In this document: piece by piece, positions 1 to 12,177 of the stretch
Position numbering within the stretch: the stretch's first letter is position 1
Layout: each line of letters starts with the position of its first letter
Assembly (NCBI GenBank): GCA_003024785.1
Contig: PUQB01000098.1
Span: 930,805-994,804 of the forward strand
Direction: 5' to 3'
DNA length: 64,000 bases
Origin: Selaginella tamariscina
Lineage: Eukaryota; Streptophyta; Lycopodiopsida; Selaginellales; Selaginellaceae
Made by a program: the position numbers and the translations under genes
The notes under the pieces: generated by a model
Told to the model about the DNA's origin: nothing
What the model saw: only the letters and a program-made list of their open reading frames with translations
The model's database searches: none

Positions 1-950
1 GATTGATGACATCGAGGAGATGCAACAGGCCGTGCTCACGGATGAGAAGGAAGAGGAGGTTCCTGCGCTAGACTGGTTCCTTATAGAAAAGTTCAGACAC
101 AGGTGGCCAGGTACCATACAGCTGACAGCCAGACTCGCTACCAGCATATTGCGGGAGAATATGGTTTCAACTTGGTGATCTTCGACCTTCCAAATGGGAC
201 CTTGCCAGGAAATACAACGAGTGATACGCCATACCTCTACCTTGATCCAGTGAAGTTCGATGAAGCACTCCAGTTTGCAGGTATGCATATGGCTGCAAAT
301 GGTTGGTTGGTTGTGTTTGCTGCAGCAAACACCTGGGATCAAGTTGTCCGAGCTGCAAGTGTGGTGGACCTTCAACTTGCTGCAACGTACTACATCTACA
401 GAGGGCGTGGTTGGGGCTACCGCAACAAGATGAAGGTACTTTTTTCTTTATTCATGAAGTTCATTAATGATTTTTGATGTTTTAACAGGAGAGCATCCTG
501 CTCCTTCTTGTCTTCCAAGATGCATCTAGAGGATTGCGCGATAATCCGCTGCGTTTGTCATCAACAATTCTTGTTGATAATCCTGAGCGGTTCCAAGAAC
601 CATGGTAGGCATTTCATTTCAACAATTTAAGTATTTACCATTATCTTCACATGCAGGATGGACTACCAACCGAAGAGCACTCGATTGATGCAGCTCGTGA
701 TAGAACGACTCACCCGGCCAGGTGATCTTATCTGGGATATAGGCAGTGGTACGGGGTCCTCAATGCTTGCAGCTATCGAGCTGGGAGAAACATTGTTGGG
801 ACTGAGAAGAACCCTGAGCTCGGGAGAATTGCTATGAACAGGATTAAAGAGAACATCCAGCCAGAGGAAATCCCAACCCAAGCAATAGCGACGTCAAGTA
901 GGACTGGTGGTTCACGAATTGCAGCATTGCTCAATCGTAAGAAGAAGTGA
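1..950 (+). CDS. N4/N6 DNA methyltransferase-like protein, 3' part
   Basis: Three exons are visible: up to 435, 489-604 and 657-950. GT-AG introns of 53 and 52 bp join in phase, and the gene runs off the left edge. The last exon holds a SAM-binding motif I, DIGSGTG, preceded by YQPKSTRLMQLVI and followed by NIVGTEKNPELGRIAMNRI. That order resembles the N6_N4_Mtase family (permuted, catalytic motif first). The block expected to carry DPPY reads FDLPN near 180-200, so the catalytic motif looks lost although SAM binding could remain. The end is basic (NRKKK, stop at 948-950). Two frame breaks (about 65-100 and about 800) each need one extra base, so the copy is either decayed or mis-sequenced. 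Only the N-terminal end of this gene is missing. Substrate and activity are unknown. Confidence 0.6.
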
Positions 951-1204
951 CAAGTGTTGAATTGTACTCTTTGGTGTTGAAATAAAACTTTAATAATACA
1001 GTATAAACATGGCTATGATTTAAATATTTTTTGTTGTTAATTGCCGACTGAGCCAAAATCCTAAATTCTAAGAATATTTAGGAATATTCTAAGAATATTC
1101 TGGTAGATTCTTTAGAATATTCCGGGTCCAAGCCCGGAAGCCCAGAAGCCCTCTTTTTGTCGGGACTCGTACAATGTGTGGTTGTGCATGGTGGTCTTCT
1201 TAGT
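951..1204. other. AT-rich spacer after the methyltransferase-like gene
   Basis: No gene seen. It contains several repeats of the form AGAATATTC (1071-1125) and a TA-rich stretch leading into Repeat A. Confidence 0.5.
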
Positions 1205-2330
1205 GTGTATATATATAATATATAACACGATATTATGGGTTGAGGGTTTGAAATTCCTTTCTACAGTCACTCACTGGAGAGCTCTTGGTCGATAAGTAAG
1301 CTCTTAATAATTCTATGTTTGTGAAATTCCTATGTTATTGCTGAATCATAAAAAACTTCTTAAATTAACCTAAATAACTAAATAAATCTTGTATGTAAAT
1401 ATCTCTCCCTTCAGCTATATGATTTTACATTGGACACATACATACGTACATACATATTTTTTTATCTGTAGAGCCCACATGTTTGAATAGATATTTTCCT
1501 ATTGAATTCTCTATGTAAAATCCTTATTTTCCTTCCCCTGTTTCTAGTTTTTACTTGTCTTAGTCCGTGTTGCTCATATATATATATACACTCTTAGTAC
1601 ACACCACTCACAATTGTAAACCTGAATAGTAAGCTCTTCTTTATTTAAGATACATGGTGAGCATTAGGAAGAAGAAGTATGTAGCAGCAATCAAAGCGTC
1701 AGGAGCTAGAAGCACACTAAACAAAAACCCGGTACAGTCACAATTGTTTTATGCGTACATATTGTTGTTGAGAACCATTTTATACTTGTTAGTCTATTTC
1801 TTTATAAGGTCGAGCGTTATTTAATAACAATTCTAGTGGTAAGTTTAGTTGTAGTACACAACAAATCTTGTTTTTTCTATAATATATTCTTACTACTCTA
1901 AATTACAAAGTTGACTGCTAGATCCTCAATCTAGCCAGCCGGCATGCAAGTTTGGAGCTGTACCTTCACATAAGACGAGGAAAGGCTGGGCCGTAAACCC
2001 AAGGAGTGTCATGTGTGGTTGCCACCATTGGGAGCACATGTGGAAATCAGGGTCAGATGGAACATACCCTTGCTCACATAGTTGCAGCCAAACGCGTTCG
2101 GCTGCATATCCGAATGTTTGCAAACGCATTCGGAAGTTGATTATCTTCCGAACGCGTTCGTGAACGTTCGGATATGCAGCCGAATGCGTTTGGCTGCAAC
2201 TATGCTTGTTCATGTCACAAGAGCAGGAACAAGATTTGATGGTGTGTGCAACAACAAGAGAGAAATGCATGGTACTATAGAGATTGCAAACACTGTCGCC
2301 GCCACTGACAAGTAAATGTAACATTAAACT
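1205..2330 (+). repeat. Repeat A copy 1, with a spliced small-protein gene remnant
   Basis: This copy aligns by eye with 42648-43640 (+) and partly with 13330-13720 (-). A coding exon begins at ATG 1652 (MVSIRKKKY, very basic) and is followed by a roughly 170-bp intron-like stretch. The next exon encodes a segment with a CxxCxC cluster and a nearby His, seen best in copy 2. In copy 1 this second exon is broken by a stop and by a 128-bp hairpin insertion at 2077. In the consensus the two exons join in phase, so the unit once encoded a small basic, probably metal-binding protein. I do not recognise the family. It could be a gene of an undescribed mobile element or a multicopy host gene. Confidence 0.5.
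2077..2204. mobile_element. Foldback MITE, probably hAT-like
   Basis: This 128-bp stretch is nearly one long hairpin. It begins CATAGTTGCAGCCAAACGC and ends with the inverse, GCGTTTGGCTGCAACTATG; the arms meet around TTGATTAT near 2139. It is flanked by CTTGCTCA (2069-2076) and CTTGTTCA (2205-2212), an 8-bp target duplication with one mismatch. The related sequence at 43499-43512 has the uninterrupted target. An 8-bp duplication suits hAT-type MITEs. No coding capacity is expected. Confidence 0.75.
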
Positions 2331-2781
2331 TACTTGTAAGGAATTGAGTGTGAATGCCTAACATTTATCAATTAAACACTAAAGCTTTTAAATAAGTGAA
2401 TAAGTACTAGTATGAATGAGTTTTACAACTTAGATAGCTAACTAAGTTAAGGGTTAGTGTGAATGGCCCGTTATGTTTAAATAATTACTTATGATATTCA
2501 TTTATTTTAATGCACTATCTGTGCATTCAAGTTGTAATGCAGCATTACATCATTTTTTTTATAACTAGTGTGTATAATGGAGTAAGTTTAATATTTTAAA
2601 TTATTTCTTACAGATTAATAATTACATCGTTTAGATAAGTATGTATCAAATTAACATAGGCGTGAGTGTTATATTATTATTTTTTTGGTTGAAACCTGTT
2701 ATACATACACACACACACACACATATATAACACTCATAAGGGTTATTCAATTCTATTTATATAATGAGCTATCCTACTTGA

Positions 2782-3050
2782 AAGTATTTATAAACTTATT
2801 TATTAAATATTAAATTTCAAACATTGATAACAACATTGCCCTTCATTTACTAAATTGTTCAACTCATATATGATATGATGATAAATGGTATATATATATA
2901 TATATGTATGTATGTATAAGTATTTATAAACTTATTTATAAATATTAAATTTCAAACATTGATAACAAACATTGCCCTTCATTTACTAAATTGTTCAACT
3001 CATATATGATATGATATTGATAAATGGTATATATATATATAATATATATA
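2782..3050. repeat. Two-copy tandem duplication, about 136 bp
   Basis: The block from AAGTATTTATAAAC through a TA microsatellite at 2782-2917 is repeated from 2918 with few changes. Each copy ends in a (TA)n tract, which may have driven the duplication. Confidence 0.75.
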
Positions 3051-4666
3051 ATATATAATATATAATATATATATATATGTATGTATGTATGTATATGTAT
3101 CACAAACATAAGGTAGCGATTGTTAAGTTCGTTAATTATATTCTTATGAAAGAGTTTGTAGGCATTCTTTTAATTCCCATAAATAATTAGTAAAGTATAT
3201 TTATTGTTACAATATAATGTATATATTTACACAATATAAATAATATATCAAATAAATTATAATACTTACATATCAACTTGCAGTATGTAATGTAATGCTT
3301 ATAAGAAAATACATCTTGCATTTTGAAATAATTCACAAAAAAATTTATGTAGGTGGATACATCTTAAACTCAAAACCATAATCAATACAAGATTAAATAA
3401 ATAAGGCCCTTAAAGCGACCTCTTGAACTCAAAACCTTAATCAAACAAGGCCCTTAAGCCATATATTAATAAAGTGGTAATATAACGAAAAGGTACAATA
3501 AAATTGTTTTTAAATAAATTAAAAAAAAAATTTAACATAAATATTGAGGATACCCATGGAATATTCTTAACTATGCTTATTTTATTAGGTTTTAAACGTG
3601 CAATGAGTTAAATATGAAATAGCCATGAAATGTGTTTCACATTGAGAGATCCTTGTTGCTTAACATAATAATTACTACAAGCTAGTTCCTTCATGTTTTA
3701 CTTAGGATAGGTGACAAGTTTAATTTTGTGTTTTCTCAGTAGGAAACAAAATACTATATATTTTTGGAACATATACATTAAAACTTTTCTTCAACAAAGA
3801 ATTCAAGAAAAAGAATAATGTTTTTATAAAGCTAGTCATTTAAACTATTTTCATTTGCATATGAATTGCATTTCTTACATCTCTTGAGGAACAAAATCAA
3901 TTTTGCTATGGTGTTTTTCTACATTTGTAGTCTCTGTAACTAAGACATGAAAAGCTTCTTTGGCTAGATTATTGATTACATAGTCTTTGATGCCTTTTTC
4001 CTATCCACCCATATATAATGTTGGCCGTGTTTATTTATTAGATAGAATTTATAATAGTTGTTGATGATGACACACATTTAAAATTTAGGATGCACATGGA
4101 TAGAATTTATAATGGTTGTTAAATAGGATTTAAGATGTGTTGTGATGAAGGTTTTCACAATATACACATAAATATCACATTGAATGCACATATTATATAA
4201 GATATTACACATGCTCACTATTGGTGGGCTTTATTATTTATTAATAATTTATTAATTAATGGACTCTTAATCTAATTATTATCCTTAATATATTGAGTTT
4301 ATCTCTAAGATGGGCACTTTAAATTTGAGCCTTTGACCTAAACTTACTAGGAGATGATGTTCAAATGCAGCCTACCCATACACAAACAAAACATGCACAC
4401 AAAATACTAATTAAAGCATGCATATGGAAAAGTGTATATTACATGCAGAAAACATAGAACATATATATATATATTGTGTATATATTTGTACATACACATG
4501 TAGATGCACATATATAAGGTGTTAACATATTGATGATACTTTACTTTATGTATTTGAGAAATAATTTATAATTTAAGATTACAAGTGTATATATAGATAC
4601 TTTAACAATATTATTGAATTATAACACTATGAACTTTATATATTATGGTGCACAATAAACTTAAAG

Positions 4667-5047
4667 CGAACCATTAACTTGAAATTCAATAATTTTTGAA
4701 ATTTTCTTTTCCAAAACAAAACTATAAAGAGCACTTATGAAATAATAAGACACTAAGAAATACTGTAAAGTTCTTGAACCTAATAAATATATACGAATCA
4801 TTAACTTGAAATTCAATAATTCTTGAAATTTTCTTTTTCAAAAGAAAGCTACAAAGCACACTTATGAAATAATAAGACATTAAGAAATATTGTAAAGTTC
4901 TTGAACCTAATAAATTTATACGAACCATTAACTTGAAATTCAATAATTCTTGAAATTTTCTTTTCCAAAACAAAGCTACAAAGCACACTTATGAAATAAT
5001 AAGACACTAAGAAATACTGTAAAGTTCTTGAACCTAATAAATATATA
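4667..5047. repeat. Three-copy tandem repeat, 127-bp period
   Basis: Units start at 4667, 4794 and 4921, each with CGAA(C/T)CATTAACTTGAAATT, so the period is exactly 127 bp. Copies differ by a few substitutions. The 88-residue open frame on the - strand comes only from the repeat and is not a gene. Confidence 0.85.
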
Positions 5048-5865
5048 ATTTAATATGTTGATATTATCACATTTACTATATATTATTTTAACATTATATT
5101 AGAGACAACGAGTCAACATTTATGGCTTTTGTACTTTATATGATTTTTATACAACACTTTGCCATAAAACTACATAGTTCTATACATGATTAAATATTCA
5201 ATTATTTTTGGTTAAAAAGTTTTACATCCATGTGGTTAGTCATGTATTTCTAGTGAATGAAATGGTATGTTTCTTATAATATTTGATTTTATACACAAAT
5301 AATTACATTACTTAAAGATTCACACTTGAATTGGAGTACATTTGATGTGCATGTTGATACAACCACATCCATACGAACATCCACACTTCTTTACATTTTA
5401 AATAAAATTTACATATTGACAAGTGAAGTTTATAAAATTTGTACACTTGAAGAATAAAATTTATGTATTGGCAAAGTAAAATCCATTAAATCCATACAAA
5501 ATGTCATTCTCAACACCGAGGCATGTTCATGGCATATAAATATTTCACTTGCACCCATGTGAAGCCTAATATACTTATTTGCAAACTATGCTGGCTCTAA
5601 TTAAGTTTTCTCACCATCCACCGTGCACCCAGATGAAGCCCTTTATCATTTTAATCAAACTGGTTAGCATCGAGGATGTTAGATGCAGCTTAATTGAATT
5701 TTATCTTCCAAAATTGATCCCCATCCTCAGTGTCGAAGATAGGGGATGCACATATGTTTAGATGATTACTACCTTTGGAAACAATTGATGAATCTTCAAC
5801 ACCAAAGATTAATCATCCATATGTGGAAAGACAATATAATGGGCCTTAGAGTTCCCATCCTCGGT

Positions 5866-7420
5866 TGAGAGTTCAATCCTTGCTAGGGGTGGAACATGAC
5901 CCCAAGGTAGCAATAAAACAAGTAAATGTGGGCATGAACAAGAAACCTTGATTGGTGCACATCAACACTTACGTAAAATTAGAATTGAGGGAACGGATTG
6001 CCGACTGCCTCTGCAACCATAGAGAGGTGTTCACTTGGAGGTACCACGACCTGAGGGGAGTACCACTAGAGTTGTGTCAGCATGATTAAGCTGAAGCCTG
6101 ACACGAGGCCTAGCTTCAGCAATGATACTGCATCAACTTAAACTATGCCTGTAAGGCCAAGCATGAGATTGACAAGTGGTTAAAAGCGGAATTTGTGTAC
6201 CCATCAAGAACCTAGAGTGGCTATCACTGATTATCATTGTGTCAAAGAAGGATGGGTATAATTTGACTCCCTAAGTAACATCTTTCAAAAATGAAACTTC
6301 TAAATTTATTTAAATAAAAATCTTTTTAATCCTAGAGGATGTAATGGGGCACTAGATGTACTCATTCATGAATGGCATTAGCAGATATAACCAGGTCATG
6401 ATTGCGGTGGAAGACCAAGCCAATCACATTCATCATGGATTGAGGAGGGTACATCTTCAAGGTCATGCCGTTCAGCCTTTGCAATGCCCAGCCATGTTTT
6501 AGAGGTTGGTCTAGTGATATTTCTGGATAACCATCACACTTCATATGGCCATTCGTAGATGACTTCACAACATACGGACTAGAGAAAGAGCACGTGAAGC
6601 ACCTTGAATGGTGTTTTAGTGTTGCGAGAGTATGGAATATATATATATATATTATATACCCATCCAAATGTGTGTTGGCATGATGTAGGGAAGCTACTCA
6701 GACACTCGATTGAAGGAGGGCATCACCGTAAACCCAGGATTGGTTCGGTGTAGGCGATAATAAGATGCAACACCCTAGAATGTTACCAAGCTTGATGATT
6801 TTATGAAACATGCTTTACCGCAAGTTCATCAAGTAGTATGCTGATATAGGCCCAACCAATGACCAAACTACTGAAAAAGGAGGCACTATACAAATGGACC
6901 ATTAGTTGATAGGCAGCTTTCAAAGACATCAGTGCCAATTGGTGGAGGCGCCTATCCTTGTCCACTGAACTAGAATCGACAAGTCCACTTACAAATAGAT
7001 GGGTCTAACGTAGCAATGGGCGTAGTTCTGTCCCATGAAAGACGGCGAGTGGATGCTTCGGCCATAGTGTAGAAAGCCGACTCATGAACGACCCCGAATG
7101 AAAACGCAAGGCAGTGATCTATAAAGTGTCAAAGTTTTGCCACTACTCTTTTGTAACTTTGTTCCGATTGTGGATCATCACAGCCTACTCCACCTTGTCA
7201 ACAAACCTCAACTCACTAGAAGACCGACGACATGGATCCTTCTATTGTAGGAGTTTGACTTCACCGTGGTCCATAAGGCAAACAAGTTGCATGTGTCACT
7301 TGACCTCCTGTCTAGGACACCATCCCAAGGCCGCACCACTTCTCAACATACTAGATGCCAACCTCTTCAAAGTAGTGATGAAAGTGAATCACCATGAACC
7401 ATTGAACAGCAGCTAACCAT
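5866..7420 (+). pseudogene. Reverse transcriptase/RNase H remnant of element G
   Basis: Translation with frame changes gives HREVFTWRYHDLRGVP near 6030, the usual block just upstream of Gypsy RT. RT-like words follow near 6190-6270 and then GISRYNQVMIAVEDQ near 6370, matching the GFSGYNQI...ED block. PMTKLLKKEALYKW near 6860 matches the RT-RNase H connection. Stops are frequent and no YxDD box is readable, so it is dead. Confidence 0.6.
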
Positions 7421-7529
7421 CGACACAATAACTAGTAACGACGTTAGCTCACAACTAATTCACAGACTTTGGAATGTTGTTATTCACAAGCGAAGCTTTG
7501 CCTGAAAGTGCTTGCCATTCTAGCTAATT

Positions 7530-8172
7530 GGGGATTAGCTATTATAAGTAGGGGAGAGATGACATCTTTTGGAGATATCCTCTAGTGTGGGAAAATCCCC
7601 GAGATCCTCAGTGTAGCACACACAGGACCTAGTGCTGGTAGCACTGTAGCAATTATTGGAATTGACTAACCATGGCTGGCCAAGGCATGGAGTACCACTC
7701 ATTAGTAGGAATGGCGGCATTTGAGAAGTGGGGCCTAAACTTTGTAGGCCAATCCTACGCAATACACTCTAAGTACATCGTGGTGGCAACAAACTACACC
7801 ACAAAGTGGGTAAAAGTGAAGGTGCTCATGGAGGCTATGGCAAGGGCAAAGAACGAAGTTCATTTATGGATGAGGTTAGGTTGCCTGCTAAGCTAGTTTT
7901 GGACCAGGGGAGTCACTTTATCAACGAAACAGGTCCGTAATTTGATCAGCACATTCATCATCAAGACGCACATCAACAACTTATTACTCAAGGAAATGAA
8001 CAAACTGAGTCCAGGAACAAGACACTGGTGACCATTTGAGAAAGCTCTCCACGACAACTCGGCGATGAGAGGAGATGCTATCATCCATCCTATGGGAATA
8101 CCGAACGACCTTCAAAGCCTCAACCAGAGCCATGCCCTTCCATTGGCTTATGGCATGGCCATCATGCCATGT
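7530..8172 (+). pseudogene. Integrase remnant of element G, first part
   Basis: The frame at 7672-7896 reads FEKWGLNFVG followed by HSKYIVVATNYTTKWVKV, the start of a Gypsy integrase core (D-F-x-G and TDYxTKW blocks). At 8085-8165 comes the YRTTxKxST..PF.L.YG block in changed frames. The piece ends where the 1.3-kb insert begins. Non-functional. Confidence 0.65.
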
Positions 8173-9552
8173 GCTGAAAGGTCAGAGGACTGAAGACCCC
8201 GAGTACATGTTGCTGGCACTTGCGTATGTGTATGTGTATGTGGATGGTTGTGTTCGTTGGTTTCTTTGTGGCACTTGCGGTGAATGGCAAATGTTGTGGC
8301 AAATTCGTATGCACTTGATTGGCTCACTGCTTGGGTTAGGCACTGCCTACGGGCTGTGTTGAATGGTCAGGGACTGAAGACCTCGAATACGTGTTGCTGG
8401 TTGAGTGTCTAGAAGGAGTTATACACTTTGTTGGTTCAGGCATTTGCATTTCGTGTTTCATTGCCTCTTGCTGGTTGCAGTAGTGGCATCTTTTTGAGTC
8501 GGCTTCAGGATTTGAGCTACTAGTGGAAGTGCGGCCCCATGTTTAAGGTGGTAAGGAGCCACCATTTATGGCCTGTCGGCGTGTGCGTTGAGCCTAGCAC
8601 ACCCCGGGCGTGAGGCTCCCATGCTTGGAAACGGATGGTTATTTTGGTACGGTGTTACTCCTCTTTGATGGGCATTTGCTATACAGTTTGCGGGGGATTG
8701 CTCTAAGGTTTAATGGGTATCTTCTAAGAGGGCAACTGCAATGATGGTTCTTGTTTATGAAGAGGTTTGGTGTGTTTATAATAAGTGGTCATTCTATGCG
8801 TATTGAGCATATCCTTGGGCATTTGATGTTTGATCTTGGTGGATGTGTATGTGGTATGCTATAGTGGTTGTCATGGAGCTACTTTGGGCATCTGCTGCAG
8901 ATTGGTTTGACCTTGTTTGTTTGTGTGTTTGCTTGTTGCTTTGGTGTGCTTTGCGGTGTTACTCCTCTTTGATAGTCATTTACTATACAGTTTGCTGGGG
9001 ATTGCTCTAAGGTTTAATGGGTATCTTTTAAGAGGGCAACTGCAACGATGGTTCTTGTTTATGAAGAGGTTTGGTGTGTTTGCAATAAGTGGTCATTCTG
9101 ATGCGTATTGGGCATATCCTTGGCATTTGATGTGTGATCTTGGTGGATGTGTATGGTATGCTATAATGGTTGTCATGGAGCTACTTTGGGCATCTACTGC
9201 AGATTGGTTTGGCCTCGTTTGTTTATGTTTGCTTTTTGCTTTGGTGTGTGCTTGTGAGCTGTGGTTTGGAAATTGAAGCTCGAGACAGTATCCGAGTGAG
9301 TGACTAAACTCATAAAGGTCTGAATCGATTACTTTCTTCTTCGAACACTTAGCGATGCTTGGGTTTAGGGGATGGGAATAAGAGTAGGTTTATATAAATC
9401 CGTTGGGATGTTTTTATGTACACTTGTATTTAGCCCCATGAATAAACTTTAAACATTCCTTCATCCATCCTATGGGAATACCGAACGACCTTCAAAGCCT
9501 AACCAGAGCCATGCCCTTCCATTTGGCTTATGGCATGGAGGCCATCATGCCA
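8083..9552. repeat. 1.3-kb insert flanked by a 90-bp direct duplication of integrase sequence
   Basis: About 90 bp of integrase sequence (from CATCCATCCTATGGGAATACC) occurs at 8083-8172 and again at 9462-9552. Between them is sequence that is not retroelement pol. Its second half is a tandem duplication: roughly 8650-8930 is repeated at about 8955-9240 (both contain TTTAATGGGTATCTT). A short segment containing GACTGAAGACC also occurs twice (8186 and 8370). No gene recognised; the 119-residue open frame at 8917-9276 lies in the duplicated part. Confidence 0.7.
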
Positions 9553-9960
9553 TGGGAGTTTACCATACCCATCTTATAAACGAGCCTAGAGAACAAGATC
9601 ATGAAAGAACGGTGGTCACCCATAGAAGACTAGAGCAATTGGAACAACTCAACAAAGAGCAACTCGTGGTGCAACTGATTAGGTAGACCCACCAATAGGA
9701 GGTCCAACATGAGAAGACATGAGAAGGAAACTTCTGAGGTATAACCAAGGTAGTGGGTCTGGTAGTACAAGAAGCAGCAAGTACTCTGGAAGGTCAAACT
9801 TAGGCCAAGATAGAAAGGACCATATGAGGTCCTCAAGATCTTCGACAACGAGACAATACTGCTGGGCACCAAATGAACAACCACTATGACAAAAGTCAAT
9901 GGGAACCTCCTTAAATCGTACATCCACTTGGTCAAAGCCCTAACCAAGGCACCTTGATGT
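9462..9960 (+). pseudogene. Integrase C-terminal remnant of element G, second part
   Basis: After the duplicated 90 bp, translation gives LAYGMEAIMPWEF and later GPYEVLKIFDNETILLG near 9820, the C-terminal domain of Gypsy integrases (GPY motif). It is broken by stops and frameshifts. Confidence 0.6.
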
Positions 9961-12177
9961 GAGGGATCAACTGCAGTAGCATGCCCCCATGGAAGAACGA
10001 TAGAGGTTGGGGTGACACTAGTTGAAGGAAGGACACCCAACAGGGAAGCCAACCTTCCCTAGCCACACATGTGGCTATCTCACAAGGTCACATGGTCCAT
10101 GAGGGTGGACCACACGCAAAAGGCACATACTATGAAGGTTATGATGGTCAATTGGTGCCATCATTAAGCAATTAAGGTGCAAGGGTAAATACGCTAGTCA
10201 CCTCAAATGACATCATTAGGACCATCATGTCGCAACACCCTTAAAAGGATGACAAAAGTAAACAAAGGCGCATGCTTCCTCTCACTCTGCAGCCCTCCTA
10301 ACAGAAAGTCTAACACTCTGACACCATAGTGACATAATGAACTGAACACAACATGCCAGCATTCATCCAAGAAATTCAGGTGTCCTATGGAGGCCAAGAG
10401 AGGACAGTAGAGCTCATTGCACCTAGGTATTCCAGGTTCGAGGATTTAATAATCGAGTGACCTAACATCTAAGAGGTTAGAAGACAGATGCGTATGCTCG
10501 AATTCTCAATCTCCCTTGGGGAGAATGGAGAACTTGGATGCGCCATGATACCAAACAATTCATCCAGTCCACACATCTGGAGACCGGTAAGACCAGACGA
10601 TTGGGGATTTGATTCAGCTTAGGAGGCAACGCATCCTACTACATGGGGGCGACAATGTTCTAGCTACCGAAGGGTGGTCTTAGTGTTGGAGGAGCTGCAA
10701 AGCTCGAGCACTAGTGATTCCCTGCCAAGAGGGACAAGGTATCACAATCCAAACTTAGCATACAAGAGAAAGGAGGTGGACGAGTTCTTGGACACTCACG
10801 ATATTCATGTTCACTGGAAGAATGAAGAGATGCATCCCCATGCAACTGGCAAATACCCTTTGCAGCGCATGGGAGGGAGTCATTGGGCAAATTGCCTTAG
10901 GCACTACACAATCTAGACATTAACCCGCAGTATCAATGGTATCCGAAAGGGGACATGCTTGAAGCTCTCCACGGCCAGCCACATTGACATCATGATTGTC
11001 TGGTTGATTAGTCAAGTTCCAACTCCCATATCAACACAGCTCTGATCTGACACTACAAGAGTCACAGAGGAGGGGGAGTAGGTTAGAATAAGCGAAGCAA
11101 ACAAGGGGAAGCAATTGAAAACCCCAAAGTTGTCACAAAAGCAGGTAAGAAACAACGCATCCCTAGAGGAGGAGCAGCCTAGGTTTAGGAACCCTCATGA
11201 GAAGGAGTAGAGACGTCCAACCAAGGAATCCATGCCAACAATTCCTATGGTGGTGGGTTTCGTTACCGCCTAACCTGACACAAGTACCGCAGGGAGTGGC
11301 TAGAGACCTTGCAGGGCCTTCAAAACCGACAAAAGATTCTAAGGATCTACTCGGCAATACCTACCAACACTTCCACGCTAATAGGCAGTGGGCTTCTTTG
11401 GCCCACATCAAACTTGCAAAGGCCTTCGACTGAATTAGGAATGTGGTGTCAATCTATAATGAGTTGGACCTCACGGAGGTGGCCAAAGAGCATGACACAA
11501 TAGTAGGCAAGCTCATGTAATGAGAGGTGCGATGGCCTCCAATGGCTCCATGACCAACTTGAGCATGACCACGAGCATGCCATAGAGAAGAAAGAGTAGC
11601 AGAACTACAAGCTCGGTACAAGGCTCGAGCAGAAGGAGGGGAGGTCAGGGAAGCCCAAGAGAAGCTAGTAGTAGTCAGGGAAGAACTACACCAACACATC
11701 AACTAGCTTATAGAGTGAGATGAGAGTTGACCGAGGCTAGTGCAAAGTTTACAACCCATCATGAGGAGGCCACGCTGGAAGGACAGATGGTAATAGTCCT
11801 ATCACAGCCAGACGAGAGGGAGGAGCATGTTCAAGTAGTCGAAGCCCAACTAGACTAGCTAAGGACCACCATCAAGGAGTTGGAGAAGCACGCACAACAT
11901 CAGGAGCAACAACTTGCGGTCAAGGAACAAGAGCTGCAATATGTTCGAGTGAGTTAGGGAGCTAGAGGCCTAGCTTGCATACACCCAAGAGCAACATGTA
12001 GGAAACACAGCCAAACTTCAGGGGGCTATTGAGCTGTAGGATTTATTGATTGCCGCCTTGGAGCTAAAGTTTGCTATAGTAAAGAGGTAAGCCACCACCT
12101 ACCACAAGCATTACGACGTCAGATAGGGATGAAGGAAGCATGGCCCAAGGACATGCCAACAAGTAAGTCCAAGCATC
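9961..12177 (+). other. 3' region of element G, no intact gene
   Basis: No gene can be supported. Between about 11550 and 12090 broken frames give Glu/Gln/Leu-rich coiled-coil-like peptides (for example VREAQEKLVVVREEL). This fits a decayed extra ORF between pol and the LTR, comparable in position to the one in element E. Confidence 0.4.

Larger units (their letters stand above)
2331..5865. other. AT-rich non-coding stretch with tandem duplications
   Basis: No convincing gene. It holds TA and CA microsatellites (2701-2730, 2891-2916, 3027-3095), two tandem duplications listed separately, and at 4190-4290 a segment similar to 13790-13880 and 41710-41810 (ACACATGC...GTGGGCTT, then TTATTAATTAATGG). 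Short open frames here are low-complexity. Confidence 0.5.

Noticed and set aside
1-950. MT-A70 (METTL3-type) RNA methyltransferase
   Set aside because: The order is compatible, but the QPKSTRLMQLVI...PGDLIWDIGSGTG...GTEKNPE block fits N6_N4_Mtase better, and no DPPW is present.
2082-2315. 77-residue open frame on the + strand
   Set aside because: It is mostly the hairpin MITE read through into Repeat A.
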